A DNA stretch of 64,000 nt from Tomocerus qinae (taxonomy: Eukaryota; Arthropoda; Collembola; Entomobryomorpha; Tomoceridae). This document shows positions 25,862-39,633 of the stretch, in pieces; positions within the stretch are counted from its first letter, which is position 1, and the number at the start of each line of letters is the position of its first letter. The DNA lies in assembly GCA_020055645.1 (NCBI GenBank), contig CM034546.1, positions 112,622,875 through 112,686,874 on the forward strand, written 5' to 3'. Position numbers and translations under genes: made by a program. The notes under the pieces are model-generated. The model was given only the letters and a program-made list of their open reading frames with translations. It did no database searches and was not told the origin of the DNA.

Positions 25862-26107
25862 CTACTGTATTTCGGAAAATGATTTTAAAGATGATGATCT
25901 TTTAGAAAGCTTTCCCTTTTTCCGTTTCTTGTTAGAATTTATTGGTTTGTACAGCAAAACACTTTTAGTGGAATAAATACTCGAGTCAGATCCCGGTGGT
26001 TCGTAAACCTTCAGAAATTGCCAAGGGCCTACTTTCTCCATAGATTTTGTCATGCAGGGCAAGGGATATGAGAACGGAATATCCGCAAAGATTTTCTTGT
26101 CATACAT
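25862..26107 (-). CDS. small basic-tailed protein or last exon, unidentified
   Basis: An 81-residue frame from ATG at 26107 to TAG at 25862. Composition looks coding rather than random: central Trp-Gln-Phe-Leu-Lys-Val-Tyr-Glu-Pro-Pro, few Ile/Asn runs, and a basic Ser/Lys-rich tail (about residues 59-76, with Lys-Lys-Arg-Lys-Lys-Gly-Lys). The frame stays open upstream for six more codons to 26125, where a strong acceptor (ttttattttctag) stands, so it may be the last exon of a longer gene instead of a complete gene. I found no matching upstream exon within 1 kb. An AATAAA lies 54 bp downstream. It is divergent from the frame at 26246-26401. No family recognised; the basic tail could bind nucleic acid or tubulin, which is conjecture. 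Confidence 0.4.
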   Translation of the reverse strand: MYDKKIFADIPFSYPLPCMTKSMEKVGPWQFLKVYEPPGSDSSIYSTKSVLLYKPINSNKKRKKGKLSKRSSSLKSFSEIQ

Positions 26108-26245
26108 CCGGCAGGATTGACTTTTCTAGAAAATAAAAGGAGATGTAGCGTTTTTGTGGTAAGAAAGGGTGAGTCGATTGCTCGTTGTATTTAAATAAGA
26201 TTTGAATAAGTGTAAGACGGAATATCTAAGCTAAAGTATAAAGGT
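26108..26245. promoter_or_regulatory. possible shared promoter between two divergent small genes
   Basis: 138 bp separate the start codons at 26107 (-) and 26246 (+). It holds a TATA-like tatttaaata at 26188-26197 in a suitable place for the plus-strand gene. No equally clear element faces the minus strand. Confidence 0.3.
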
Positions 26246-26401
26246 ATGTCGGATCAAGTCAAAAGAGTTGATGTTAAAAAAAGTAGAACCTACTCTTCTA
26301 GAAATATATTTGATCATGGTTATAGTCTGAACGCTCCATTGCATCACGTAGATCCGCCTGTTATCCCAGCTTATTTGTATTCATCTGAAATAGACAAATA
26401 G
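26246..26401 (+). CDS. 51-residue candidate small protein
   Basis: ATG at 26246 to TAG at 26399-26401 encodes 51 residues with a coding-like mix: MSDQVKRVDVKKSRTYSSRN, then Phe-Asp-His-Gly-Tyr and a Pro-rich end (Val-Asp-Pro-Pro-Val-Ile-Pro-Ala-Tyr). A TATA-like element precedes it by about 50 bp and AATAAA follows at 26503, so it could be a single-exon gene. The charged start and Pro/Tyr-rich body recall short structural proteins such as axonemal microtubule-associated proteins, but I recognise no family. It is divergent from the minus-strand frame ending at 26107. Chance remains possible for a frame this short. Confidence 0.35.
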   Translation: MSDQVKRVDVKKSRTYSSRNIFDHGYSLNAPLHHVDPPVIPAYLYSSEIDK

Positions 26402-26502
26402 GAAATTGGACTTCAGACAGGAGAAATGTAGGAGCTTTTTCTACTCCGACACTGAAACTGAATATTTTTTATCGTAAGGCTTCAGGTAGTATGCCAATCC
26501 CT

Positions 26503-26508
26503 AATAAA
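26503..26508 (+). terminator. AATAAA polyadenylation signal
   Basis: AATAAA about 100 bp after the stop of the 51-residue frame. Confidence 0.35.
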
Positions 26509-26509
26509 G

Positions 26510-29500
26510 ACCTACTACGCCAAGAATTTTATGCAGTCGAATACAAATGCGTGTTTGTGTATATACTTACTCAACTTCCATTCTATATACTTCTTGCAAA
26601 GTCTCATCAAACTACCGGGTAAAGAGACCTACTGCTGGGTGCCTAGCAGTTTAGTTTGTGTCTAGTGAACTAGTCTATCTTAGCCAACTACTTACAACTA
26701 AATTAAAATAGGTATACCAAACCTTAGGAAGACAACCTCATTCTGCTTTCCAGTGCAAGAAGAAAATGTGGCAAAAGGATAAGTCATCTTTTGATGAATT
26801 CAGCAGTTTTCTCTATTCACTCCAGATAAAACTAGAACTTCATGCGTAGCATTTAATCAGTTTTCCAATCCAAAACCGCCAACCAACGGTTCTCTTTGCT
26901 TCGTAAGCATCAATGACCTCCAAAGACCACTTATCAAATCTGACATGTTCGATATGTTACCCTACTCCATCCTACTATGTAACATCTATCACAACCAACC
27001 TAAATCTTTAATTACATTCAGCTTTCCAATCCAACCAACTCGTTTATTTCTCCTATCCTTGTTATCTTGCTTGTTTTTCAATTAAAATAAGTGACAAAAA
27101 ATAAAGTATCTGAAAAGCCATCGCAATTTAATTTTTGTAATGGATTCAATTAACTTAGTAGTCGAGCTTAAAAGAGCAAAAAGGAATATATTTTTGACTT
27201 TTAGATGAGTGTGGTTGTTGTAGGAGAAGTAGGCTTCTTTTATTAAGGTCTCCTCCAGTTGTACAACATTTATATGCATATAATGATTTGATTTATAAAG
27301 TACAAGATGACATAGGCATTTCAATGGTAATAGTATTATGTTTTTCAATCAAGTTGACTCATGAGAATGAACGCTAAATGGTCATGAAAAAAATGTACAA
27401 GAAAACACAACAAAACCGACATGCTTCTACAAACTGTGGTCAATGAAGTCAGAAAGCTGAGCTAATAATAGTCTTTATTGACTTTCCTTAGAAATGTAAA
27501 AACGTAATACTTACTGTTTGTAAACAACTCCTTGCAATACAGAATTGAAACGGTCTAAGTTTAGATTGAATTGTATACTCGTGACTGACATTTAATGGAT
27601 TGCTCTTTTTAATCTACGTAAAGTTAACTCAAGTATTTCATATTGTAAATTTCTACGAGGTAAGAAGGTAGCTTTTGTGTGATTAATCATTTCTAATACA
27701 ATTAAAACTAAAAATAGATAAATTCGAGTATTAGACCATAAATTTTCCCCTTTAAATTCTTTATCGGTAGCAGTAAATAAATGTCCTCTGTAAAAGGATC
27801 TACATACTTAAGTAGAGTTGATTTGGTTGTAAAATTGGAGTATTGAGAGTGAGAGTAGATCACAGAGTGCGAGTACCAAGCCGGAGTCAGTCAAAGACAG
27901 ACGATGGAGATAGTGGCTAAAAAGTTATTTTAGAGACTATAGACTTGTGTAGATTTATGTGGAAAAGGTCAATTACAATAAAGGGTTCATAGTTTCAAAG
28001 TCGTAGTGAATGCTGGAGAATATCTGCGCGACTGGCTGTGGTAGCTTTATGTGGATTGATAATATTAAGCTGCATAACATTACACTGTCACTGTCAAGCA
28101 TTAGGGCCATGAAAGGACTAACTAAACTACCAGGTTTTGATTTGAGTGTTTACTAGAATGTATAAATAGAGTACTTTGTTGGCTGCAAATTGATACTTTA
28201 GCGCATAGAAGCCCGCACATAGATGACTTACTTGAAAGAAACACGATAATGTTGATAAAGATAACGAATAGGACAACTTAGCTACGCTTCAGCAATCCTT
28301 TTAAATTGCTTTATGCACAGCAATCAATAATAAATCAAGTCTTTATATTGGATTCTAGGCTTATAGCCATCATGAATAGAAAAGGTACTGAAAGTGTAGC
28401 AGGAATACTTAGAGATGCTCGTACTTTTGCGTAGTGACACCATAAATGACATAAATTCATCGATTGTTGTTAACCTGGATTCGAAATCGTAAATTTCAAC
28501 AATTCTTAGGCTTGCAATAGGAACAGTATTACCATTCCCATCTCGACTTATGGTGGAAAGAATATTTGCATTGACATATATATCCTAACTCGTTTACAGA
28601 GCTCTACAGTTGGCGATTTTATTAAAGGCATGGTCCGTATGTTCCCTCCCTACTATTTCACAATGTAATTGAGCAGAAAGATATGACAATGCAAAACGTT
28701 TATACCAACTTGGGCAGAACCAAAAATACTACTGCAGAATTTACTGAGTGGAAAACTCAAAAGTGGAAATAAACAAATATTTTATTCAACACGAGTCAGT
28801 TGCTTTAGTTTACGCCAGTTAATAATTTCGTACTAATTTCTTTTATTTAGTATTAAAACAGTGTAGGTCAACAGTCAACACCCTTTTGAAATGTGGAAAC
28901 AATGCAATTCATTGCAATGCAAGATTCTTGGGCCCAAATCGAAATAAATGATAAAAAGGCGGTATGATATTTTTTTGTTTAATATTGGTTTATGATTCCA
29001 TGCATTGAACATCATTCAAAATTGAATGATTCATGTTTACCTTTTAGGAGAAAGTTGTTCAATAAGACTTATTGTTGGTGCATGAAAAGTTTGAGAATGT
29101 TGACGTTCAATAAAAGAAATACAGTTTTTTATATATCTCATCAGTTTTACCTCTAACCTCTATATAAAACACAATGCAATGGTTAGATATTCAGTTAGCA
29201 GTTTCCCTTGAGAATGAACGTGTACTTATGGCTATATTTCACGCACAATTAGCTTCCAGCGAATTATATTTATGTAAGGCAAAATTATTTTATTATTGAA
29301 GACAATGATGGTGAATTTTTATTAGAGATCAGAATTGAGAGCTATGTAAGCCGAGTGAGCTCATGCATGACTGGAGGATTTTGGTTGGGATGCTGGGAAA
29401 CTTGAAGAGATATAATTTTAGTAGTAGATACCCATTTACTTGGTAGAAACTTTGGTATGGCTGTATTATTCTTTTGGAAAGTTTAGATAGAGTTATATTT

Positions 29501-32500
29501 TCTTTTGCTCTTCTTTGCTGTTAGCCACATTTTCCTCTGTTACAACTTGGGGTTATTATAACATAGCCGCACTGTAGATAACTTAGAAAAAATATTAATT
29601 TATCGAATGTATAAAGTGAAGTACGTTGTTAAGAGAAAAAGAAAATTTGCTTTCTCTATCACAAAAGACTGTGTAAAAGTACATTGGAGAATTGTCTAGT
29701 ACAAAAGAAGACAAAGATGGTTTCTATAATTCTGTTTTCCGATGGGATGTGTGTTTGGATTATAAAATAAAAGGGCTCGCATAGAAATTGAATACAACTC
29801 TAGAGATATTTCGTTTTTGTTAGACTTGGATGAAGAGCGTTCGTGAATAGAGCTCCTAGGATAGTACTGTAGTACTAATTACACAAAGACTGTTTGTAAT
29901 ATTTGCACAAAAATATCTGAACTGTTGATTCAAGCCCACTACAGTTACACTCTGTGGATTGCTGATTAGGTTTCATAAAGATTGAATTTGGTCGGGCAAA
30001 ATGAAATCCTAGACGCTTTTGTATTTTCTATCATAATTCGTATGGTGCCTTGTGCAAAATATATATTTAGTAATTTTATATGGTTAAAAGAGTTTTATAG
30101 CCTCTATACGGTTTTATTTGTACCAATTAAACGCGTTCCATGAAATGGTGAAAATAAGTATTGGTGGAATACAGGCAGTTTCAAATAACGAGTGGGTTGT
30201 GCATTATTGGGACAATGGAATTCCATTGGAATGGTGGAGAGTACTAAGAGGGAAACAAGAGAAATGACACATGAATACTAAAGCAGAGCATTGGGTTAAT
30301 TCAACCAAGCTAACGACTCCAATCAATCTATTTGCTGCTGGCTCAGACTATGTAAAACGACATGTGCAAACAGAAACATGGACAAACGAAGTAACGTTCC
30401 CAAAGGGAGAGTATAAATACATTGATATAAAGTATAGTAGAGTTTATTTTTATTTGTTTTTTTTATTCGCGGAATTGCTAGTTTTGAGTGGGCGATATTG
30501 CACATGGAAGTATGCTGGAATCACAAAAGACCAAAACAAGGCTTAATATTTCGTAAATACGTGTGGGAATAAGAGCAAGATAAAATGTGATACATTCACG
30601 GTAGTGGCCATACCAATTATTATTAGTTCTAATTGCTATTGTTTACGGCCCACGCTCTTTTGAAACACATGTCGATAGTTTTATGACAATCATAACAAGC
30701 TGATGGATTTTCTGTAATCTGTTACTAGAAATAGGAATGCAGTTTTTACACTAGTTTAATATACTAGTGACTAGAGATAACTGAATATACAAAAGAGCAT
30801 TTATGTGCATGTTTTTTTTGCAAAGAGTAACATTTCACCTACATCTGTGTATTGCATGCGAGAGTGTTTACATTTGATTATGTAGACAGTCGTAAAATCA
30901 AAAGTGAATGAATTTTAGATGCAACGTAGTGAATAGTGAAATAGTAAATATGTACGTTACGTGGTTTTGGTTGATGTTGATACTCGATATTGTGGTTCAA
31001 CCAGCATCGAAATTAGAATTTTACATTTCCTGTCAAAACTCCGGCTGTTACTGTACACACGTAGATCGACATGTAACTCAATAGCCTATTGCACAGCTTT
31101 ATGCAGAACGAGTGCAGAATTATTCAAATCGGAACTTGAAATATAGAATAGCTCAAGCTACACAAATGAAATAAACTGGAGCATTTTGCTTTGTGGTAGC
31201 CACAACGAAAATATATAATAGCCATCAACTACAATTGTAGTCTATATCTGACTCACTCGATATAGGGATATTTATGAAAAGAATTTGAACTGTATTGTGT
31301 ATCGTATAATATGTGGTCTAATTCTCTTACATGTACAGAGATAGTATTATTTTCCGGTTCACTGGTTCCAATTAAAATGGGCGTTTTGTATGGGAGACTC
31401 TTATAAATAGTCAGGTTAGTTTCGATCAGGAGTTTTACTATTTGTCCCTATACACTCTTATAGAGTTTCTTGCTTACTTACAGTGTCCACTCCAGCCAGC
31501 CATAATAAACGACTGGAAATGATTTACGCATTTCATTTTCTCTGGTGCGGCAGGTTGTAAAATGTCACAGACTTGACCACTACAATTTATTTATGGGCTA
31601 CCAGGGTTGCAGTGCGGCCTTTCATCTTCTAAAGCTCTTCTTTCACTTTCCCTCTTACCCTTCTCTTTACTTAATCACCTACAAACAACTCATATTATTA
31701 TATCACAATGTTGTAACTGCTATTACAATATTAGTACATAAATGTAGATGTAACCCAACTAGATTCTCGATATGCAACCGCAATGATATCAGTTACTATA
31801 ATATCCATGAGTCACTCCAACTCAAGGGAAACCACATTATGGCTCTGAACTACTGAACTGAATTGTATTTAACATATAATACTCTTTACCCTGCTTTATA
31901 CTTCAAAGATGCAATAAGCACATAAATACCAGAATACACTGGAATGTGGTTCCTAATTAAAATGAATTGTGCAGTTCAGAAATGGGGGAATGCCCGGAGC
32001 ACTGCCAAAAATGTTTATTTGCCTAATAATGCTCAATGATCAATAGCCATGCAATCAGGGATCGTATCTACTAATTAATTTTACGACTGTCTCGTCTAAG
32101 TAAACAGACTGCAATTTATCATCCTAAACAATCCTAAGCATTAGACATTAGCATTCTTTCTCTAATAAACCTCGAATCTCTTAACTTGTTTAGATTTATA
32201 TAGTTTCTAAATATGATTTTAGATATTTTATGCTTATACTTATTGCAAATACCATAAAACTGCCCTTTTCACTCGATTTGTATCTGTTAGTATTGTAACT
32301 AACAAATTATTAGGTATTTTAATATTTAAAAGTCGGCGGAAAGAGGTATATTCTAAATGAATACCAAAATTGACCATTTAACTTGTAAAAATAGGACAAA
32401 CTTTGTCTACTTCAGATTTAATAGTGTAAACTGTATGTAATTACAAGATGTTGAATATAAGTAGAAAAAATTATTTAAAGATAGATGCAATATCTAGGAG

Positions 32501-35500
32501 AATCTTAAGAGTGCTTAGGAGAAGAAGAATCGATAAATAGCACGACATCACGACAGTCACTAGACTCACTAGACTGTACTCTTATCCAGCTGTTTATACT
32601 GAGAAAATAGTTGGAAAGTGGTGTATAATCTTCTACCTAGATCTTCCTCTTTCATAAACGGTTAGGTCAAGCAATTACTCCTGAGTTCATTGACCATGTA
32701 CAGAGTAAAGCAATGTCTACTGATTCAGTCATACAAAAGATTACAAAAAAAGTAGCACACAAATTACCATCCTGGAATAATACAGAACGTGTATGTACTA
32801 GATTTTATAATTTCTTTCCAAGTATTTCATTCCGATTATGCTTAACTGGTTTCATCCTTTATAATGTATGTCACGATATAGGAATTCGTTCTTTGTGCAT
32901 CAAACGATAATATTGCTATATAATAGGTACATGTGTATTGATTGAGTCACAGAGTGGGGCATAGTGATAAAGCAATATGTTTTGTGTATAGCATTTGCAT
33001 TGATAATATTGGAGTGTAAATACCCAGCAGGAGTAGGTTTTGGTATTTGTATTTGGAGGTAGTATGGTGTCAGGATGATATCGTTACAAGCGCTTTCAAA
33101 GTTCCTGTTGACAGTGACTATTGAAAATGTAGAAGACGAAGCACAAGTGCTCTGAGCTGGATGTTAATACATATTTCTTTAGAGATGCAAATATATCGAC
33201 TTTTTTTTTCATTCTGTTGGTAGATATATATTTAGGTACATATGTGGGATAATGCATGTGTTAGTTGATAGTCTGGGTTGGCTAAGCAGCGCTATTCAGC
33301 TCAATGACTACCTAGAGTATCTCTCTCCCTGGAGAGACGGAGACTATTACATTACTGTTACACTTGACACTTCTACCTTTTGTGCTTTGTACCTCTTTTT
33401 TGTGTCGATCACTCGCTTCTGCAATGTTTACGGCAGACTGCTTTTACAACACTCCTTCCACATAGCATATTGTCACTGCTCTACTTCTCGGCGTCTTCGA
33501 AAAGTATTTAAGACTGGATAATGGAAAGGAAATAAGCTACTACATGTTATACTATTGTCATTATGTTATAGACGTAATGTAATCGTATTATTATTTCAAG
33601 ACCCAAAGGATCTTGATAGTAGGAGACACTTTATAGTGTTGCGGGACACTTTACTGAATCCATTATTTTTGCATTTGTGCCAGTATTCTATTGTCACTCA
33701 CAAGAGTATTGTTAATATTATACTCTTGTATAATACAACGAAATTGTGTCTTTCATTGCGACAACTTATCTCTATCTTGTCAGTTATTGATATTATATGG
33801 TTTGTTCTTATAGTTCTGCAAAATGCAACTTCACTATTTGAATACAATAGTTTAAAGATTGGCAGCTATTAAAAAAGTATACACTATATAGCGCTACTCG
33901 TATTAACTAATACCATTCTAGTTCTACTTACATTCTGAAAATGGTAAGTTGTGTAAAACTTTCGAAAGAAATGATCGAATTTGAAAAGAAAAGTTTTCAG
34001 AACAAGTAAGTTCCCATTCGTGACTATAGAAAAAGTAAATGGGTTGGCTATTTTGACAATAATTTAGTATGGCATGCTTTGAAATGCGATTCCAATCATC
34101 CATGCTCATCCTTTCAAAATATGAACGTCTTGTTTTTCAGAGAAAGTTTTAATCTGAAGCAATTGATATAAAGCGACTGTGTCAACTTTGACATTTCTTC
34201 CTTTTGACTTTGTTCTTTGCTTACTCTGTGCAATGTGTTAGCTGTAATATAGTACGTTCCATTACCCTTGATGTGTGCAGAGTACACGTATACGAAAAGT
34301 GTAAAGTGTAATGGATGGAATATATGTTCTATATTATACTTATGAATGTATCTATACTTTGGTTTACTTACTGACTTCTATAAGTTATTGGATACAGTAG
34401 CGGAATGAAGAAAAAACGATGTACGAGCAAATGCATCTTTATTATAGTGGGAAGGGGAAAGTTTCTAAATGCCTCTAGCCCGCTATCGTAAGATCTATGA
34501 CTTTCTAGAAAAATTCTCTATTACCAGGATTTCTGCGACAACTCTCCCTGACAGTTTCACCTACATCTATTTTATCTCAGGCATGCTGCACCAGCCGTTT
34601 CATTGGGTTTTGTCAAAAGATAAAGGTATCCTTTACTCTTATCCTTTCAGATGAGTTAAAGATGAGACTTCTTGAGCTGAAAACGAGTTCCGTGAAAATG
34701 AAAAGTATTTAGGTAGTTTTTATCTATTTGCTTCATAACTGAAAGAAATACAGCCAGGATGGTAGATAAGTAGTTGAGAGGAAATGACAAAGGAACCTTA
34801 TTAATCTCTTCTTTCAACGTAAATTAAAACAAGGTCAAGGTAAAGTGCTTAATCTCAGTAGAGGAAGGTCGAAGGAGAATGTATTAATAAGGATATCATT
34901 ATGTGGCTTTCCTTTTATCTTAAATGGACCATTCTATCCCGTTGAAAACAGATAACTTGTGTAAATAGTCTTCAATTTCTGGAGTTTGTAGAACGTTAAA
35001 AGTTGGAAATGAACAAAGTTTCGAGTTTCATAGCCTACGTTATTTATATTTCGATTAATTTTGGTTTGTTTATTGAAGCTACCATTTCTTTCTTCATTAT
35101 ACCACAATGTTACTGCAGTAAGTAATAATGTATTGTACTGAATTACTACCGCAGTTTCGTCCTAACGATAGAGACACGACATTGTAGTACATAGCTTTGC
35201 TTTAAAAAACCAAGGGAAGAGAAAATCTGTTCCCAGCAGATAACATTTGGTTTACCTTGAATGCCTTGTTGCTGGTATACATATGTGGTAGTGTAGTGCG
35301 TGTGGGCATATTCCTTCTTTCAAATCATTTATTAACGCTCATGAAATATTTCTAAGCTAACTTTCCACGCTCACATCTCTAATACTCTATATATACTATT
35401 ATACATAAGTCATAAGAGCAACAGATGAATTCTACTGTGTACGATAAGAACTACTACGGATGTTCAAGATCCTTCATATATGTCATACCAGACTAACTTT

Positions 35501-38500
35501 TATAAATCTTTCCCTGAAAAATATAAACTTGCAATGAAAACCTTCGCTCTTTTACTTTGGGCAATGCATGACTGACTTTGCTAGTTTTACAATGTCTACA
35601 AATCATGAGTAATCTTGAATAACATCTGCAGCTAGCTTACAGTGCAAATATTTAAGTTATTGATATTGCCGAGGAAATCCATGGGTTTAATTAGAAGGAT
35701 TAGACAGACTGAATAAAATTTTTAAGAGGATTTTCTCCCCAGTGCAATCACTGCAATCAGTTTGAGCTGTAATTCTGTAGACTAATGCAATAACACGAAG
35801 CAGGATTGAAAGTAGGTAAGTTTAGTAGTAAAAATGTCTATTTTGACAGGTAAAATGTAATGTAGGATGGTATTTTTGAGAGGAGGTTCATCAATGTGTG
35901 TGTGCTAGATTTGCATGTGTAAAGTGGATTTATGGTGGTAATTAGCTCTGCAAGGATAAATTGCTTATGTGAATAGTGTTTAATTGTGCCTAAGAAAAAT
36001 AATTAGGTTATAGTCAAAGTGTATAATGGGAATTTTGTATAATGAAAGATTGTCAGATGCTCAGTAGGGGCTTTAATGATTAGAGAGTTGAGTCTGAGTG
36101 ATTAGAGCTGGAAATAATTAGGAAGATGATGGTGTAGTAGAGCTGTTAACGTAGTAATAGACATTAAATTGTTGTAATGAGGATGTTCAGATGAACTGTG
36201 CTCATCTGGATTGATTGGAATAAATTCATCAAGTGTGATTTGATTTTTCATGAACTCATCAGGGATTTAATTGCAGTTTGTAAATTTAATCTTGCAGAGA
36301 AGCTGAGGAGAGAGAATTCCCAATGCAATCTACTGATGGACAACGCTACATAAATTCACAACAACTTTGGAAGAGATTTTGCGAGAGGAGAAGGAGTCAT
36401 TAAGCCCTGGGAAGGTAGGATCTAGAGTTAAGAATTGAAGCAATAGAAGGAGAGACTATTACCTCTACTGCCCAAGTTTTACAAGTTAGTGATAAAATAT
36501 AGAAGTGTAACTGATTGTGAGTGAAATAGCTGAGTGAAGTTGAGAAATATAGAGAATTACAAGGACTAGGGCAAGCTGATCTCAGCTGGCAGTAACAAAA
36601 AGCCAGCCACCTTAACGGATCGGCAATTCAATTTGTACAATGGACTTCTTGATCAAGTTGGAGTTGGTTTAAATGAAGTGAGTGAGTGGATTCATGCTTA
36701 CGAACAGATTTAACGAGCACATAATAAACGGACTGAGAGATTGCAAATCGTAACGTTACATAAGACAAGACTCTAATAATAAATGACTACAGCATCAAGT
36801 ACAAGAAAATAGTGAAGAAATAGAGTTATAAAATGACGCAATCGCATGAAATTCTCTATTGAAGCAGCTTTCATTTTGAATCGACAGTTGAACGATAAAG
36901 GTTGTTTAATAAAATTTATATCTAATGGTTGGATTGTGGTGGTGGTGAGAGGAAGTGAAGGTGGGTAATGTTTCTTGGGGTCTAAGTCGTGTGGAATGAA
37001 ATGCGATAACATTCTCAAGTCCAATTATGACATCATATTATTATACTTGGTATTTATAAGATAGATCGGGAGAGAAGAAGGTCAAAAATTACTCCAATTC
37101 CAGTCGTGGAGAGAAAGAAAAGGGAGTCTGGTGTACATAACCCAAAAAATTGGAGTAGAAAGACAAAAGGAGCCTGAGGAATTTCTAGAGAAAAGTAGAG
37201 CGACAGAGTGAGAATAAAATTGAGCACGTCTTGAGTAGAGTCGGATCTGAGTCTCGTTGTCAGATCTTAGGCGTTTCTCTGGATCAAATAAAGTGATATT
37301 GACACGCATTAGATTGGGAGTGAAGTGAAAGTGAAGGTGAAATTCAGAACGAGGCAGGCAGATGAAATGAATCAAGTGTTTGGCTCACTCAGTTGAGTTT
37401 TAAGTTGACTTGATGCCTTGGCCTGGTGGACTGTTGACTGCAGAGAGATCGATATACTGGAGCAACTCTCGTCTCACTTGTGACTGAAAACTCAAACTCG
37501 ACTACAACTGTCTGCTTCTTTCAGGAAAAGTAAGTAGTAGTATAAGTAGAAGTAGTTGTCCATGTACAGCCATAGGCATACAACATTTTGACTCCCCACA
37601 CCACTACCTCATGCCAACACACATGCAACACAACAAAACTGACTGATTGAGAACTGAACTGCCTACTTGAACGCAACCTTTGCACAAGCAACGAGACAAA
37701 ACGACTTGAACAAGTGAAATGGAATGTAAAAAGTGTTGTGGTTTCTGCGGTGAAAGGTAGCATGGACGTATAGTACATCTGCATATATTATATAGTACTC
37801 CTTTCCATGTCTCACCACAAGAATGATATGCAATATGCAAATTCTCTGAATGAAATCCGCAAATGTGCGCAGGCAAACGATGGAATGCACTGAAAATATA
37901 AAAAGCACTATACAATCTACATTTGCATGGCAAAAGTACAGGCACCGTTGGCAGTCCAACTCTTCTTTCCATGACTCTCTTAGTTTCTTCTAGTCTAACC
38001 TTAACCAACCCAGTCGCAGTAAATGAAGCTAAACATTTACTCTCTTGATTCTCTTCTTCTCGTATTCTCTGACCTGACTACTCTCTTCCAGTCAATACTA
38101 GACAGTCAAAAGAAATTCCTCGGCTCTCTTGTTTACTTCAGTCTACACACAATCCCCCACATAGCTTCTCTCTCCGCAATTTAAACAACTTCTCTCATAA
38201 CCCTTGCAATTTGCACAAAATTTCCTTTTAGCTCATACTACAATACGACGTACTAAATAGGTTAGTACTCCTATACATAGATATACAAAACTAACTTTTA
38301 TATTATATACCAAATATCTTATACAAACTGTTGTACTTGTTCTTTCGGACTCTATTACTACTGTGTCAAGCTAAAATATACAATCTACTACTATTTAGCT
38401 GTCCCTTACTACCACGAAATTCCATTTATATCCATCACACTATTGCTACACACGTCCTTCAAAACCAGTTGCTATTTCACAAGATTCCGAGCATTTTCTC

Positions 38501-39400
38501 TTTTAACTACAGCTCTCGTTTTCATTCTGGAGAAATGTCAGGAGGAAACTTGTTAGCCCTTTGAAAATATTAGCATAGACGATGTATTGGAAAAGAATAC
38601 GAAAAGATTTTTTGTGTATGTAGTAGAGTACCCTCTAGAAATGTGTTGAAAATCTGTAGAGAGAACTTGAAAGTATAGATATAAAATAAGTTGAGGACTA
38701 GGACAAAACCCTTGCAACTTTATCTGATCTGACTAACAAGAAGTGAGTAATGCAATTTACATATACACTATACATATGTGTTACATAAGTAAAACTCTGT
38801 CGGTTTAAGATAGCCAAAAAGCTTTGTGCATAATGGCATACGATTTCCGAGTGAATAAAAATTGTGATTTCGTAGAATAAAATCCGTGCTATAGATATTA
38901 TTAGCATCAGGTCATAAGTAAGTCATAAAGTCAGACATAAGACGAGTGTAATATTGTGACAGTGGTTTTCAGGACAAGACTTGTGTTTTAGTGAGTGAGA
39001 GATTGAGATAAAGGGAAGAACAACTACCTCCCACTAAAACTCAGAGAAACTGCAACAGAAGGAGGGTACTATATAGTTTCTCTTTGTACTTTGAACTACT
39101 TTCAAGCTATGTTTGTAGCGAGAAAGGAAAAGGGGACATAGAAATAATACCTCAAACAACGTCGACTCTAGATATATCTTACAGAAAAGAAAAAGTAATA
39201 AGAGAAAGATATTTCCGAGGCTGAAAATCTTTCAAAGAAGAGAATTCAGTTTACAATCACATCAGTTTGGATTTCGGATTGGAGATTGCATGTTGAGAAT
39301 TGGACGCGTACCTTAGTACTATCTGACATACATAGAACTACATATGTAGTACAAGTTACGATACGTTAGGTTGTTGGAAAAAGAAGCTTTAGTTACATAA
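26510..39400. other. long gene-free stretch upstream of the receptor gene
   Basis: No gene or RNA could be supported in nearly 13 kb. Open frames of 60-134 codons exist (for example 30271-30546 and 33252-33872 on plus, 36773-38008 on minus) but none has a recognisable domain. The minus-strand ones at 36.8-37.4 kb sit where the plus strand is rich in G and A. Strand composition then switches: 37.5-38.5 kb is C/T-rich on plus and 38.6-39.63 kb is again G/A-rich. This may hold regulatory sequence and 5' UTR exons of the receptor gene. Confidence 0.4.
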
Positions 39401-39633
39401 CTACTTTGCTTTTCTTTACTTTCCTTGACTTAGCAGTGAGTGAGTGACTTGACTGGATTGCCCACACTCAGCAGTTAGTGCAGTGGAGTTTTCCGTGCGG
39501 GTACCTTAAAGAAAACTGTCAGGAAGGTGCAGAACAGACAGGAAAAAAGAGTGCCAGACGAGAGAACAGAAGGCGGTGGTGAGTAGTGAGCAAAGCAAGC
39601 AGACGGAGGATCTAACTAAGAAGACGGCAAGAG

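Noticed and set aside
30079-30546. About 150 codons in one plus frame broken by a single TGA at 30265
   Set aside because: Two adjacent open stretches of this size are expected about once by chance in a window of this length. The second part ends in low-complexity hydrophobic residues, and no domain is visible.
36773-38008. Cluster of minus-strand open frames of 80-134 codons
   Set aside because: They overlap one another in different frames, with Cys/Phe/Ser-rich chance composition. The 36.8-37.4 kb members lie opposite a purine-rich plus strand, which removes stop codons.
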